Shown: positions 51,772-59,733 of the stretch, one piece after another
Numbering within the stretch: the stretch's first letter is position 1
Layout of the letters: each line of letters starts with the position of its first letter
Origin: Gemmatimonadota bacterium
Lineage (GTDB): Bacteria; Gemmatimonadota; Gemmatimonadetes; Longimicrobiales; Gaopeijiaceae
Length of the DNA: 64,000 nucleotides
NCBI GenBank assembly: GCA_022823145.1
Contig: JAJDXS010000018.1
Coordinates: 58,608-122,607 of the forward strand
Reading direction: 5' to 3'
Position numbers and translations under genes: made by a program
Notes under the pieces: model-generated
What the model saw: the letters and a program-made list of their open reading frames with translations, nothing else
Database searches by the model: none
Told to the model about the DNA's origin: nothing

Positions 51772-52167
51772 TCAACCCCCTCGGGGGATAACCTCGATGA
51801 CGCCTCTCGGGTGGCCCATCCCAAAGCGGGCCCCGGCTTCGCCCGCGTCGTAATGCCGAACCTCTTCTACGTCATCCGGTCGAAGCCCGCGGAGATAGCT
51901 GACGTTACCCACCTCGTTCCCGTTCATGAAAACGCTTACCATCGTCGGGGACGGATCGGTGACGGAGGTGGGGCCCCTCGAAGTGAACCACGCCGGCTTC
52001 AGCTTCTGCACCGCGTCATAGACCGTACTGGCGTTGGCCCGAATCATCTCGTCCCGGGTGATAAAGTCGCGGGCCTCTGAGGATTGCCCCGGCAGCGACA
52101 TTCCCACCACACAGGCGGACACGAGGATCATGGGGCCGGCCAGCGTCGCTATGGCTCTCGTTCTCAT
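51772..52167 (-). CDS. Stand-alone TonB-plug-like lipoprotein 2
   Basis: The 131-residue protein has a lipoprotein signal (MILVSAC, Cys19). The mature part resembles the 44496 protein in length and order: an N-terminal helix (ITRDEMIRANASTVYDAVQK), a strand like the plug YIDG segment (TMVSVFMNGNEVG), then LRPDDVEEVRHYDAGEAGAR and GVIEVIPRG, which parallel DIESIEVVKG and NGVVQI in full receptors. No barrel follows. The start ATG has GAGAG upstream. It lies downstream of the SusD-D terminator hairpin, on the same strand as pair D. A function linked to TonB-dependent uptake is inferred from the fold only. Confidence 0.68.
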   Translation of the reverse strand: MRTRAIATLAGPMILVSACVVGMSLPGQSSEARDFITRDEMIRANASTVYDAVQKLKPAWFTSRGPTSVTDPSPTMVSVFMNGNEVGNVSYLRGLRPDDVEEVRHYDAGEAGARFGMGHPRGVIEVIPRGG

Positions 52168-52227
52168 CTGTTGCTACTCTCTCTCGGTGGGGGCCAGGAA
52201 TGGCCGTGCACTTCAACAAGACGAGCA

Positions 52228-52253
52228 GGGGAGGGGCTCGATGGCCCCTCCCC
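52228..52253 (-). terminator. Hairpin downstream of SusC/SusD pair D
   Basis: A perfect 10-bp stem (GGGGAGGGGC / GCCCCTCCCC) with a 6-base loop lies 62 bases after the SusD-D stop. On the - strand it is followed by TGCTCGTCTTGTT, moderately T-rich. It fits termination of the SusC-D/SusD-D transcript and would insulate the plug-like gene behind it. Confidence 0.55.
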
Positions 52254-52315
52254 GCCCTGAAAGGTCTGTCCGACCCACCCGACGGTTAACTCAATGCACG
52301 GACGGGTCGACTTTC

Positions 52316-53830
52316 CTAGTTCCCCGTGGCCCACCAGACCCTGGTAAGCATACCGTCCAACCCCGTGGAAACCCCGCTGGCGGCCACCTCGTCACCGTTA
52401 TAATCCACCTCGTCCGCAGGTGTGCGGAGGCGTTGAGGGATGCCGTCGAGGTACCGTTCCGCCGGGTTTACCAGCGGCACATCGGGGTATCCCGTACGCC
52501 GATAGTCGTTCCACACCTCGGCCCGTAGGAAGTTGGCCACGTATTTTTCGGTGATCAGCTCCTCCAGCGAACTCAGCGGGGGCTTTGCGGCCAGGTACGC
52601 GTCGATATCGGACGAAGCGACGCCAAGGCGTTCCATGTTGGCCCGAATCGCGTCCCGGTACACGGCGTCTGCGGCCCCGACTCCCGAGACAATCAATCGG
52701 GCTTCGGCTTCCAGAAACTTCACATCCTCATAGGTGAACCACACGTGGTCGGCGCTGTCGGCGCTGAAGAACCCGCCGATCCGGGATATTGCCGAATCCG
52801 GCTCCGCTACCTCCCCGGACGGGTTGCCGCGGTAGATGGTGGCGGTGGCCAGCACACATTCCTCCCTCGAATACCCCAGTCCCTCGGGACACTCCAGCGG
52901 CGCGGGCTCGGCCATGATGGGGAGGCGCGGGTCGTCGTTGGCCTTGAGCATCTCGATGAAGTAGTGGGAGGACCGGCTGCGTTCAAACGGTTCCTGGTCC
53001 TCGAACTTGTACCACGGCTGGCGATTGCCCGTACCGCCGGCATACTCGATGGTGGGCGCCTGTGCAGGACTCTGGATCCCCATTGCCAGGGCGGACAACG
53101 CCGCCTGAGCCCGTTCCACCCCGTTCTCGCCGGGCGCGTACACCAGGCGCATGTTCAGCCTGCCCTTCACCGACTGGGCCAGTCTCACCCAACCGATCAT
53201 ATCCCCGCCCAGGAGAATGTCGCCGGCGCCCGGTGGAGTACCACCGCCCCGTTGCATCTCCTCGATGGCTTCGTCGATCAGTTGGAAGACCTGATCGTAC
53301 ACCTCCTCCTGCGTATCGTATTTCGGGGTCGAGTTGGTTGGATCAAACGCTTCGGACAAGGGCACCGGACCGAAGTTGTCCGTGGCGACCGCCGCGCTCC
53401 AGGCGTATATGAACTTCGCGATGCCGTGATAGGCCCACTGTTCGGTTTCCTCCGCTTCCGCCATGATGTTGACAGCCTCCTGCATGGCATCGGCGTAGAT
53501 GTCCCCCCAGAATTCGTTGGTGTCGAAATTCGCCACCTGGTACCACTGGTGCTGGGAGTACGTGTGGCGGTCCCGGTTGTCGGACCACTGCTGCATCCAC
53601 TCGGTCCCGAACCCCGTGCCGCCGATAAGGTTGCCGTAGCGCAGGTCCTCCACGCCGATGATGTCGTGGCCGAACTTTGAGAGCATGCCGGGCAACATCA
53701 GGGACATGCGGACGGTCTCGGGAGCATTCGGGTTGTCGTTTACGTCAAGAAAGCTGTCGCAACTGCTGACCCCCAGGCCCAGCAGCAGCGCCAGCCCAAT
53801 TCCGCTCGTCATTCTCTTGAGTCTGGTCAT
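52316..53830 (-). CDS. SusD-like surface lipoprotein D (SusD/RagB, SusD-like_2 type)
   Basis: The 504-residue lipoprotein starts behind GGGGAG and has lipobox VSSC (Cys24). It partners SusC-D. It differs from pairs A-C: the mature start (DSFLDVNDNPNAPETV) and TEWMQQWSDNRDRHTYSQ, followed by FWGDIYADAMQEAVNIM and DNFGPVPLSEAFDP, match the SusD-like_2 group (PF12771), common in peptide- and glycan-utilisation loci of Bacteroidota. Near the end are AEVWNDYRRTGYPDVPL and a short tail ending RVWWATGN. It lies 48 bases after SusC-D, so the pair is one operon, closed by the hairpin at 52228. Confidence 0.88.
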   Translation of the reverse strand: MTRLKRMTSGIGLALLLGLGVSSCDSFLDVNDNPNAPETVRMSLMLPGMLSKFGHDIIGVEDLRYGNLIGGTGFGTEWMQQWSDNRDRHTYSQHQWYQVANFDTNEFWGDIYADAMQEAVNIMAEAEETEQWAYHGIAKFIYAWSAAVATDNFGPVPLSEAFDPTNSTPKYDTQEEVYDQVFQLIDEAIEEMQRGGGTPPGAGDILLGGDMIGWVRLAQSVKGRLNMRLVYAPGENGVERAQAALSALAMGIQSPAQAPTIEYAGGTGNRQPWYKFEDQEPFERSRSSHYFIEMLKANDDPRLPIMAEPAPLECPEGLGYSREECVLATATIYRGNPSGEVAEPDSAISRIGGFFSADSADHVWFTYEDVKFLEAEARLIVSGVGAADAVYRDAIRANMERLGVASSDIDAYLAAKPPLSSLEELITEKYVANFLRAEVWNDYRRTGYPDVPLVNPAERYLDGIPQRLRTPADEVDYNGDEVAASGVSTGLDGMLTRVWWATGN

Positions 53831-53878
53831 TGGTCTATCTCCCCGTGTAGTTCGCTCGTGGGTAATCCGGTGCATCCG

Positions 53879-56800
53879 CTAGAAATTGGTGCGCAGGCCG
53901 ACGCTGAAGCTCCTGAGCGAGGGCGCGACGAACATGTGGTAGTACTGGCCGCCCGCGTTCGTGTCTCCGTAGTTGCTCCCCTGCGGATCGCCTAGCGAGA
54001 AGTCCGTCCAGATGGCGAGGTTGTGACCCGTAACGTAGAACTGGGTCGGTCCCGCGCCGACGCGATCCAGGAGGTCTTGCGGCAACCGGTACTGCAGGGT
54101 CACCTCCTGCAGATAGGTGGCGGTGCCGTCCTCCACGTTGTTCTCGCTTCTGAGGTAGCCGCCGAGCTCGTTCCGGAAGTAGTTCTCGTCCTTGACGATC
54201 TGGATGTCGTTGGGCTGACCCGTGCTCTTCCGAATGCCGGGGTAGACGAAGGTCGAGCCTCGGTCGAGGGTCCAGTTGTGTACGCCGCGACCGACGGTGT
54301 AGTTCAGGGTGAAGTTGAAGACGTCTCCCCCCTGTACGTGGTTGATCAGCCCGGAAAGCCTGAAGGGACCGTAGTTGAACGAGGTGTAGACGTTTGCAAG
54401 CCAGTCCGGCTGTACGTTGCCCAGGACGATGAGTTCGTCGTCCATGACGGGCCACCCGTTTTCGCCGATAAGGACCTGGCCGTCCTCGGTTCGCTCGAAG
54501 CCGTTCCCCCAGATCACCCCGTACGCCTCGTCCCTCTGAATCCGTATGTTCGGCCAGGCGTAGCCGGCGAGATAGATGTTGGTCACTCCCGGCGCCAACT
54601 CCCGCACCGTCGACCTGTTCCTGGACCAGTTCGCGACCATGTCCCAACGCGCGTTCGGCGACTGGAAAGGCACCGTCTGGAGCGTGACCTCGAACCCCTC
54701 GTTTCTCAGGTCGCCGGCGTTGCGCGTGATGGAGTGGAAGCCGGTTGCCGGCGTCGACGACACGGAGAAGATCTGGTCGTAGCTCCTCTTGTCGTAGTAG
54801 GAGAACTCCAGCCTGGCCCGCCCCTGCAGGAAGCGCAGGTCCGCGCCAATCTCGTACTCCGTAGTGCTCTCGGGCTTGAGCACCGGGTTGCCCAGCGAGT
54901 TGCCTTGCAGGAAGCCCTGTGTCCCGTTGAAGGGCCACTCCACGTTCCCGGCATCGAAGTAGCTGGTCCTCAGTCGATAGGGTGGGGCATCACTCCCCAC
55001 TTTCGCTACCGACACCCGAAGCTTGCCGTAATCCAGCCAGTCGTTCTGCCACCCGAGCGCCTCGGTGAACACCAGGCTCAAGGCGGCAGACGGATAGAAA
55101 TAGCTGTTGTTGTCGAGAGGGAGGGTGGAACTCCAGTCGTTTCTGGCGGTCAGGTTCAGGTAGGCCCAGTCCTCGTAACCAGCCGTGGCCTGACCATAGA
55201 GCCCCATGAGGCGCCGGTTCTCGGTCAGTCTGCCCCAAACGTCCTGATCCAGGAAGTTGAAGAGGTTGTAGAGGCCCGGAATGATGATGTCGTCACCGTA
55301 CCCGGTGATGTCCTCGTTCGACCTGTCCACGACGTTGAATCCCGCCAACCCACTGATCGTAAAAGCCTCCCGGACGGGCAGGTCGGCGAGCGACAGCACC
55401 AGGTCGTTGTTTATGGAGGTCCGAGCGAAGCGCTCCTGGCGAGTAGAACCGGAGGTCAGCCCGATCTCGGTGCGCCAGGGCCGCTCCCCCGTGTTGAAGG
55501 TCCGTGACTCGTTGTACGTGTCGAATCCAAGGCGGTTGGAGATCTTCAGGTATTCGGAAATGTCGAACTCCACGAACTGCGATGCGATCCAGCGGTCGGT
55601 GCCGCTGGTCCGCTGCCCGTTCTCGGCCAGCCAGAAGGGGTGCGGCTCGTTGCTGCCCCACAGCACAGGGGTGCCGTCCTCGTTCCACGCCCTCCGCACG
55701 TCCAGGTTGGGCGTCTTGTACCAGAGATCCTGCTCCAGCGATTGCCAGCCTTCGGTCAGCCAATTGTTTCCCGTGCTGGCGTACATGACGACGGTGTTGG
55801 TGGTCAACCGGTCGGTGAGAGGGAGGGTGACATTGGCGTTGAGGTTGAGCCGGTCCAGCGTGGTCTGTGGGGTGATTCCCGAATGGTACGCGTACGTACC
55901 GCCCAAGTTGAAGTAGCCGCGGCTTCCCAGTCCACCCGTGGCATTGAGAGAGGTCTCCGACAGTGCTCCCCTCTGGTAGAAATCCCTTCGGGGATCAGCC
56001 ATCCGAATACACTGGGTTGGATCCGTCTCCCCGGGACACTCGTGCGCCATGACGGCAGCGGACACACTGTCCTTGTGGGGCCCCCAGGCGCGGTTGGTGG
56101 TTGGACTGCTATACCCGCCGATGTCGTAGTAGTCGGGCTCGCACCATCCCCCGTAACCCTCACGAAGGCCATTGCAGTAGAAGCCGTCCCGGCCCGCGGT
56201 GTACTGGGACTGGTACCCCTCCAGGATGGCGTCCTGCATTTCGTAGCGCGTGTTGATCGTGAAACGCGTTGGAGAGCCGGCCTGTCCGCGCTTCGTCTTG
56301 ATGATGATGGCGCCGTGCGCCGCACGGGAACCGTACAGGGCGGTGGCGGCGGCTCCGCGCAGGACGCTGAGCTCCTCGATGTTGTTCATGTCGAGGTCCA
56401 TCGAACGACTTCCGGCCTGGCCCACCTCGAGATCGAAGCCGCCCTGCTCCTCCGTATTCATCTGGAGCGGGATGCCGTCGATCACATAGAGCGGCTGCCC
56501 GCCCCCCGTGAACGAGGATTCACCCCTGATGACCACCCGGCTCGATGCCCCCGGCCGACTGCTGGACTTGATCACCTGCAGACCCGCCGTCTTCCCCTGG
56601 AGGGCCGCGGTGAGGTTGAGCTGGGGCATCTCCTCGATCTTCTCGGCGGTCATGTTCTGCACCGCGTATCCCAGGCTTCTTTCGGAGCGCTCGATCCCGA
56701 GGGCCGTGACCACAATCCCTTCGACGCTGATGGCTTCCACCTCGAGGGTGAAACTCACGTCCGCGGTGCCGCCGGCGGTTACCGTGACCGCTTCCTCGGA

Positions 56801-57067
56801 GGGGGCATAGCCGAGCATCTGCGCCCGGACGATGTGCTCGCCCGCTTGAACGTTCAGGAGGACGAATCGCCCCTGTGCGTTCGTCAGGATGCCCTGCTGG
56901 GTGGCGGGAATGTGCACCTGCGCCCCTGGGAGTGGCTGGCCCTCGGGGTCCACGACCGATCCACTGATGGTGCCGGTCTCCTGAGCCGACACGGCGACTG
57001 GGCTCGCCCACACGAGTGCGAGCGCCACGGCTGGTACCGCAGCAACCTTGACAAGTCTTGCTGGCAT
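53879..57067 (-). CDS. SusC-like TonB-dependent outer-membrane receptor D
   Basis: The intact 1062-residue receptor starts behind AAGGAAGGG and has signal peptide VALALVWASPVAVSAQ. It has the CarboxypepD_reg-like domain (TISGSVVDPEGQPLPGAQV), VEGIVVTALG, a plug with ALQGKTAGLQV, VIRGESSFTGGGQPLYVID, ELSVLRGAAATALYGSRAA, and a barrel ending VGLRTNF. The plug motif LGIERSERSLGYAVQ is the subtype that goes with SusD-like_2 partners, in agreement with SusD-D. It is divergent from the DPP-IV-like peptidase gene, with 214 bases between starts, so uptake and peptide hydrolysis may be co-regulated. Confidence 0.92.
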   Translation of the reverse strand: MPARLVKVAAVPAVALALVWASPVAVSAQETGTISGSVVDPEGQPLPGAQVHIPATQQGILTNAQGRFVLLNVQAGEHIVRAQMLGYAPSEEAVTVTAGGTADVSFTLEVEAISVEGIVVTALGIERSERSLGYAVQNMTAEKIEEMPQLNLTAALQGKTAGLQVIKSSSRPGASSRVVIRGESSFTGGGQPLYVIDGIPLQMNTEEQGGFDLEVGQAGSRSMDLDMNNIEELSVLRGAAATALYGSRAAHGAIIIKTKRGQAGSPTRFTINTRYEMQDAILEGYQSQYTAGRDGFYCNGLREGYGGWCEPDYYDIGGYSSPTTNRAWGPHKDSVSAAVMAHECPGETDPTQCIRMADPRRDFYQRGALSETSLNATGGLGSRGYFNLGGTYAYHSGITPQTTLDRLNLNANVTLPLTDRLTTNTVVMYASTGNNWLTEGWQSLEQDLWYKTPNLDVRRAWNEDGTPVLWGSNEPHPFWLAENGQRTSGTDRWIASQFVEFDISEYLKISNRLGFDTYNESRTFNTGERPWRTEIGLTSGSTRQERFARTSINNDLVLSLADLPVREAFTISGLAGFNVVDRSNEDITGYGDDIIIPGLYNLFNFLDQDVWGRLTENRRLMGLYGQATAGYEDWAYLNLTARNDWSSTLPLDNNSYFYPSAALSLVFTEALGWQNDWLDYGKLRVSVAKVGSDAPPYRLRTSYFDAGNVEWPFNGTQGFLQGNSLGNPVLKPESTTEYEIGADLRFLQGRARLEFSYYDKRSYDQIFSVSSTPATGFHSITRNAGDLRNEGFEVTLQTVPFQSPNARWDMVANWSRNRSTVRELAPGVTNIYLAGYAWPNIRIQRDEAYGVIWGNGFERTEDGQVLIGENGWPVMDDELIVLGNVQPDWLANVYTSFNYGPFRLSGLINHVQGGDVFNFTLNYTVGRGVHNWTLDRGSTFVYPGIRKSTGQPNDIQIVKDENYFRNELGGYLRSENNVEDGTATYLQEVTLQYRLPQDLLDRVGAGPTQFYVTGHNLAIWTDFSLGDPQGSNYGDTNAGGQYYHMFVAPSLRSFSVGLRTNF

Positions 57068-57281
57068 GCCTTTATCCCTTCCTTCCTTGTTGGGGTTGGC
57101 ATCATTCGAAGAGCGAGGTGTTCGCCCCTTGACATGTCTGACACTTACTGTTAACCGACGGAGCGAGTTTCGGCAATCAATGAAAAGCCCCGGTCATCGG
57201 TCGCTTTTAACAGAACGGTCGGTTGACGTCAAGTGGTGAACATCTGACCAGCGTGAACTGACGCGAGGGGGAGGAAAAGAC
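57068..57281. promoter_or_regulatory. Divergent control region between SusC-D and DPP-IV-like gene, with inverted repeats
   Basis: CTGTTAACCGAC (57148-57159) has two partial reverse complements downstream: TTAACAG (57207-57213) and GTCGGTTGAC (57218-57227, one mismatch). TTGACA (57129-57134) is present but has no well-placed -10. Spacing of about 60 bases between inverted elements could support looping or two operators, one per divergent gene. The ribosome binding sites of both genes lie at the edges. Confidence 0.4.
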
Positions 57282-59471
57282 ATGAATGTGAAAAGAAGTG
57301 TACAGAGCTTGTGGCTTGCGGGTGTTCTCGCCATTCCCGTCCTCTCCCCGGCTTCGGGAACACCCCAGGTTCCCGCGGAGACGGAAGCCCGGCTCAGGTC
57401 GATCTTCGAGGCGCGGGAGTTCGACGTCCGTTCGTTCCAGGCGACGTGGTTACCCGACGGATCCGGGTATACGGTGCTGGAGGCCCCCGCCGGCGCTTCA
57501 CAGCAGGAGCTCATCCGCTACGGGGCCGCCAGCGGAGACCGGACAGTCCTCGCATCGCTCACCGAGCTGACGCCAAACGGGGCCACGGACCCCTTGACCA
57601 TCTCCGGCTACCAGTTCGCCCCGGACGGCAACTGGCTGCTCCTCCAGACCGACGGCGACGGCTTCTGGGTGTTCAAACCCGGCACGTCCACCCTGCAGCA
57701 GGTCGACGCGGGCAACGGCAACACGATCTCGCCTGACGGCGGCCGCATCCTCTTCGCCCGCAACGGCAACCTTCACATTCACGACCTTGCGACTGATCAG
57801 ACCACCCAGCTGACCCGCGAGACGGCCCAGTCGGTCTCCAATGGCCGCGCCGTCTGGAGCCCCGACGGCAACCACGTCGCCTTCGTCCAGTCCGACGCCT
57901 CCGGGGTGCGGATGCGGTCCATGCTCGTCCCCACCGATCCCTCGTACCCCGAACTCCGGGAGGTCCGGTTCGCGCGAGTGGGCGAGACCATCAACAAGCT
58001 CCGGGTCGGAGTCGTGGACGCCGAGGGCAGGGAAGTCCGCTGGATCTCCATCCCGTCCCCAACCGAGGGCTTCTATCTCGGACAGGTCAACTGGGCCGGC
58101 AACTCCGAAGAGCTGCTGGTCGAGCAGTTCAGCCGGTTTCGGGACGAACGGGACTTCTTCATCGCGAACGTGAGCACGGGCGAGCTCAACCGGATCTACC
58201 ACGAGTCCGACCCGGCCTGGGTGATCGCCAGCTATCGCCTGAACGCCGGCCTGGCGTGGATCCAGGGGGGCGAGTCCTTCCTCTTCCTGACCGAAAAGGA
58301 CGGGTGGCGGCACTCCTACGTGTACTCGCGGGAGGGGCGGGAGCAACGCCTCCTGACCCCGGGACCCGGCGACGTCATGGAGCGCGGACCGGTCGACGAG
58401 CGAAACGGCTGGTTCTACTTCTTCGCCTCGCCCGACAACGCCACCCGGCGATACCTCCATCGCGTGCGGCTGGATGGTGCCGAAGAACCCGAGCGAGTCA
58501 CGCCCACGGACCAGCCGGGAACCCACTCCTACGACTTCTCCCCCGACCTCCGGTGGGCCTTCCACACGTACTCCACCTTCGACACACCCCCGGTGACCGC
58601 CCTGATCAGCCTCCCGGACCACCGGATCGTCCGGATCCTGGAGGACAACGACGAGCTCCGGCGCCGGACCGAAGCGACGATCGCCCATCCCACGGAGTTC
58701 CTGCAGCTGGACATCGGCGACGGCGTGGTGATGGACGCGTGGATGATCAAGCCCCGGGACTTCGACCCTGCCGCTCAATACCCTGTGTTCATCTACGTCT
58801 ACGGGGAACCGCACGCCCAGACCGTCCTCGACCGCTGGTCGACCCGGAACAACTACCATCGCGCCATCGCGGACCTCGGGTACCTGGTCGTGTCGATCGA
58901 GAACCGGGGTACGCCGGCGCCCAAGGGAGCGGCCTGGCGGCGGGCGCCCTTTCCGACGATCGGCGTGCAGTCAACGGAGGAGCATGCGGCGGGAGTCCGC
59001 GAGATGGGCCGGATGCTCCCCTACGTCGATGTGTCCAGAGTGGGGATCTGGGGCTGGAGCGGGGGCGGATCGAACACCCTGAATTCGCTGTTCCGCAAGC
59101 CCGATGTCTACCACGTGGGGATCGCCGTGGTCCCCAAGCCCCAGCCGCACCTCTACAACGCGTGGTTCCAGGAGATCTACATGGAGACCCTGGAAACCAA
59201 CCCGGACGGCTACCGCGTCTCGGCGCCCATCAACTACGCCGAAGGGCTCGAAGGGGACCTGCTGATCGTTCATGGAACGGGAGAAACCAACACGCACCTC
59301 GAGATCGTTGAGGGATTGGTGGACCGTCTGGTCGAGCTCGGGAAGACCTTCGACTACTTCGCCTACCCCAACCGGAACCACGGCCTGTCGGAGGGAGAGG
59401 GCACGGCGGTCCATCTTCGCATGTTCATGGTGCGGTATCTGCTGGAGCATCTGCCGGCCGGGCCGGCGTAG
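57282..59471 (+). CDS. S9 family peptidase (DPP-IV type) with Asp-to-Glu change in the triad
   Basis: The 729-residue protein starts behind GGGGGAGG and has a hydrophobic signal (LWLAGVLAIPVLSPASG). It has a DPPIV_N propeller (ATWLPDGSGYTVLEAP, AVWSPDGNHVAFVQSD, LTEKDGWRHSYVYS) and a prolyl-oligopeptidase-type domain. Ser593 in GWSGGG and His700 in RNHGLSEG are clear. Where DPP-IV has HGTADDNVH with the catalytic Asp, this protein reads HGTGETNTH, placing Glu668 at that position. The enzyme may still work with Glu, as related sequences with GETNTH seem to form a subgroup, but activity needs testing. It is divergent from SusC-D and is probably that locus's peptidase. Confidence 0.85.
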   Translation: MNVKRSVQSLWLAGVLAIPVLSPASGTPQVPAETEARLRSIFEAREFDVRSFQATWLPDGSGYTVLEAPAGASQQELIRYGAASGDRTVLASLTELTPNGATDPLTISGYQFAPDGNWLLLQTDGDGFWVFKPGTSTLQQVDAGNGNTISPDGGRILFARNGNLHIHDLATDQTTQLTRETAQSVSNGRAVWSPDGNHVAFVQSDASGVRMRSMLVPTDPSYPELREVRFARVGETINKLRVGVVDAEGREVRWISIPSPTEGFYLGQVNWAGNSEELLVEQFSRFRDERDFFIANVSTGELNRIYHESDPAWVIASYRLNAGLAWIQGGESFLFLTEKDGWRHSYVYSREGREQRLLTPGPGDVMERGPVDERNGWFYFFASPDNATRRYLHRVRLDGAEEPERVTPTDQPGTHSYDFSPDLRWAFHTYSTFDTPPVTALISLPDHRIVRILEDNDELRRRTEATIAHPTEFLQLDIGDGVVMDAWMIKPRDFDPAAQYPVFIYVYGEPHAQTVLDRWSTRNNYHRAIADLGYLVVSIENRGTPAPKGAAWRRAPFPTIGVQSTEEHAAGVREMGRMLPYVDVSRVGIWGWSGGGSNTLNSLFRKPDVYHVGIAVVPKPQPHLYNAWFQEIYMETLETNPDGYRVSAPINYAEGLEGDLLIVHGTGETNTHLEIVEGLVDRLVELGKTFDYFAYPNRNHGLSEGEGTAVHLRMFMVRYLLEHLPAGPA

Positions 59472-59549
59472 GTCGGCAGTCGCTTGCCGGCCGGCTGGCT
59501 CTGACTCCCGGTGCCTCCCCCTGATCCCTCTTGCTCGCTCGCCGCGGAT

Positions 59550-59586
59550 CATGACAATATCATGTCATGTGATCATAATATCGTGT
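59550..59586. promoter_or_regulatory. AT-rich palindrome and tandem half-sites before the repeat-protein gene
   Basis: CATGACA-n6-TGTCATG (59550-59569) is a perfect inverted repeat. The left unit ending AATATCATGT recurs 20 bases later as AATATCGTGT, giving two tandem copies of a TCATnAnAATATC-like element. Such clustered sites in an AT-rich promoter region suggest regulator binding. Confidence 0.45.
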
Positions 59587-59733
59587 AAGCATCGCGAATA
59601 ATGATCATGGCGACCTTGAGTGGTCGCGTTCTGCGTTCGGAAGAGGCCGATGGGGCAGACGGAGCATCCGCAGAACCGCCTGGCGTCCAGTTGCCAGGAC
59701 CAGCGGGAGTCGGCCGACCACCGCGTTGTCCGG

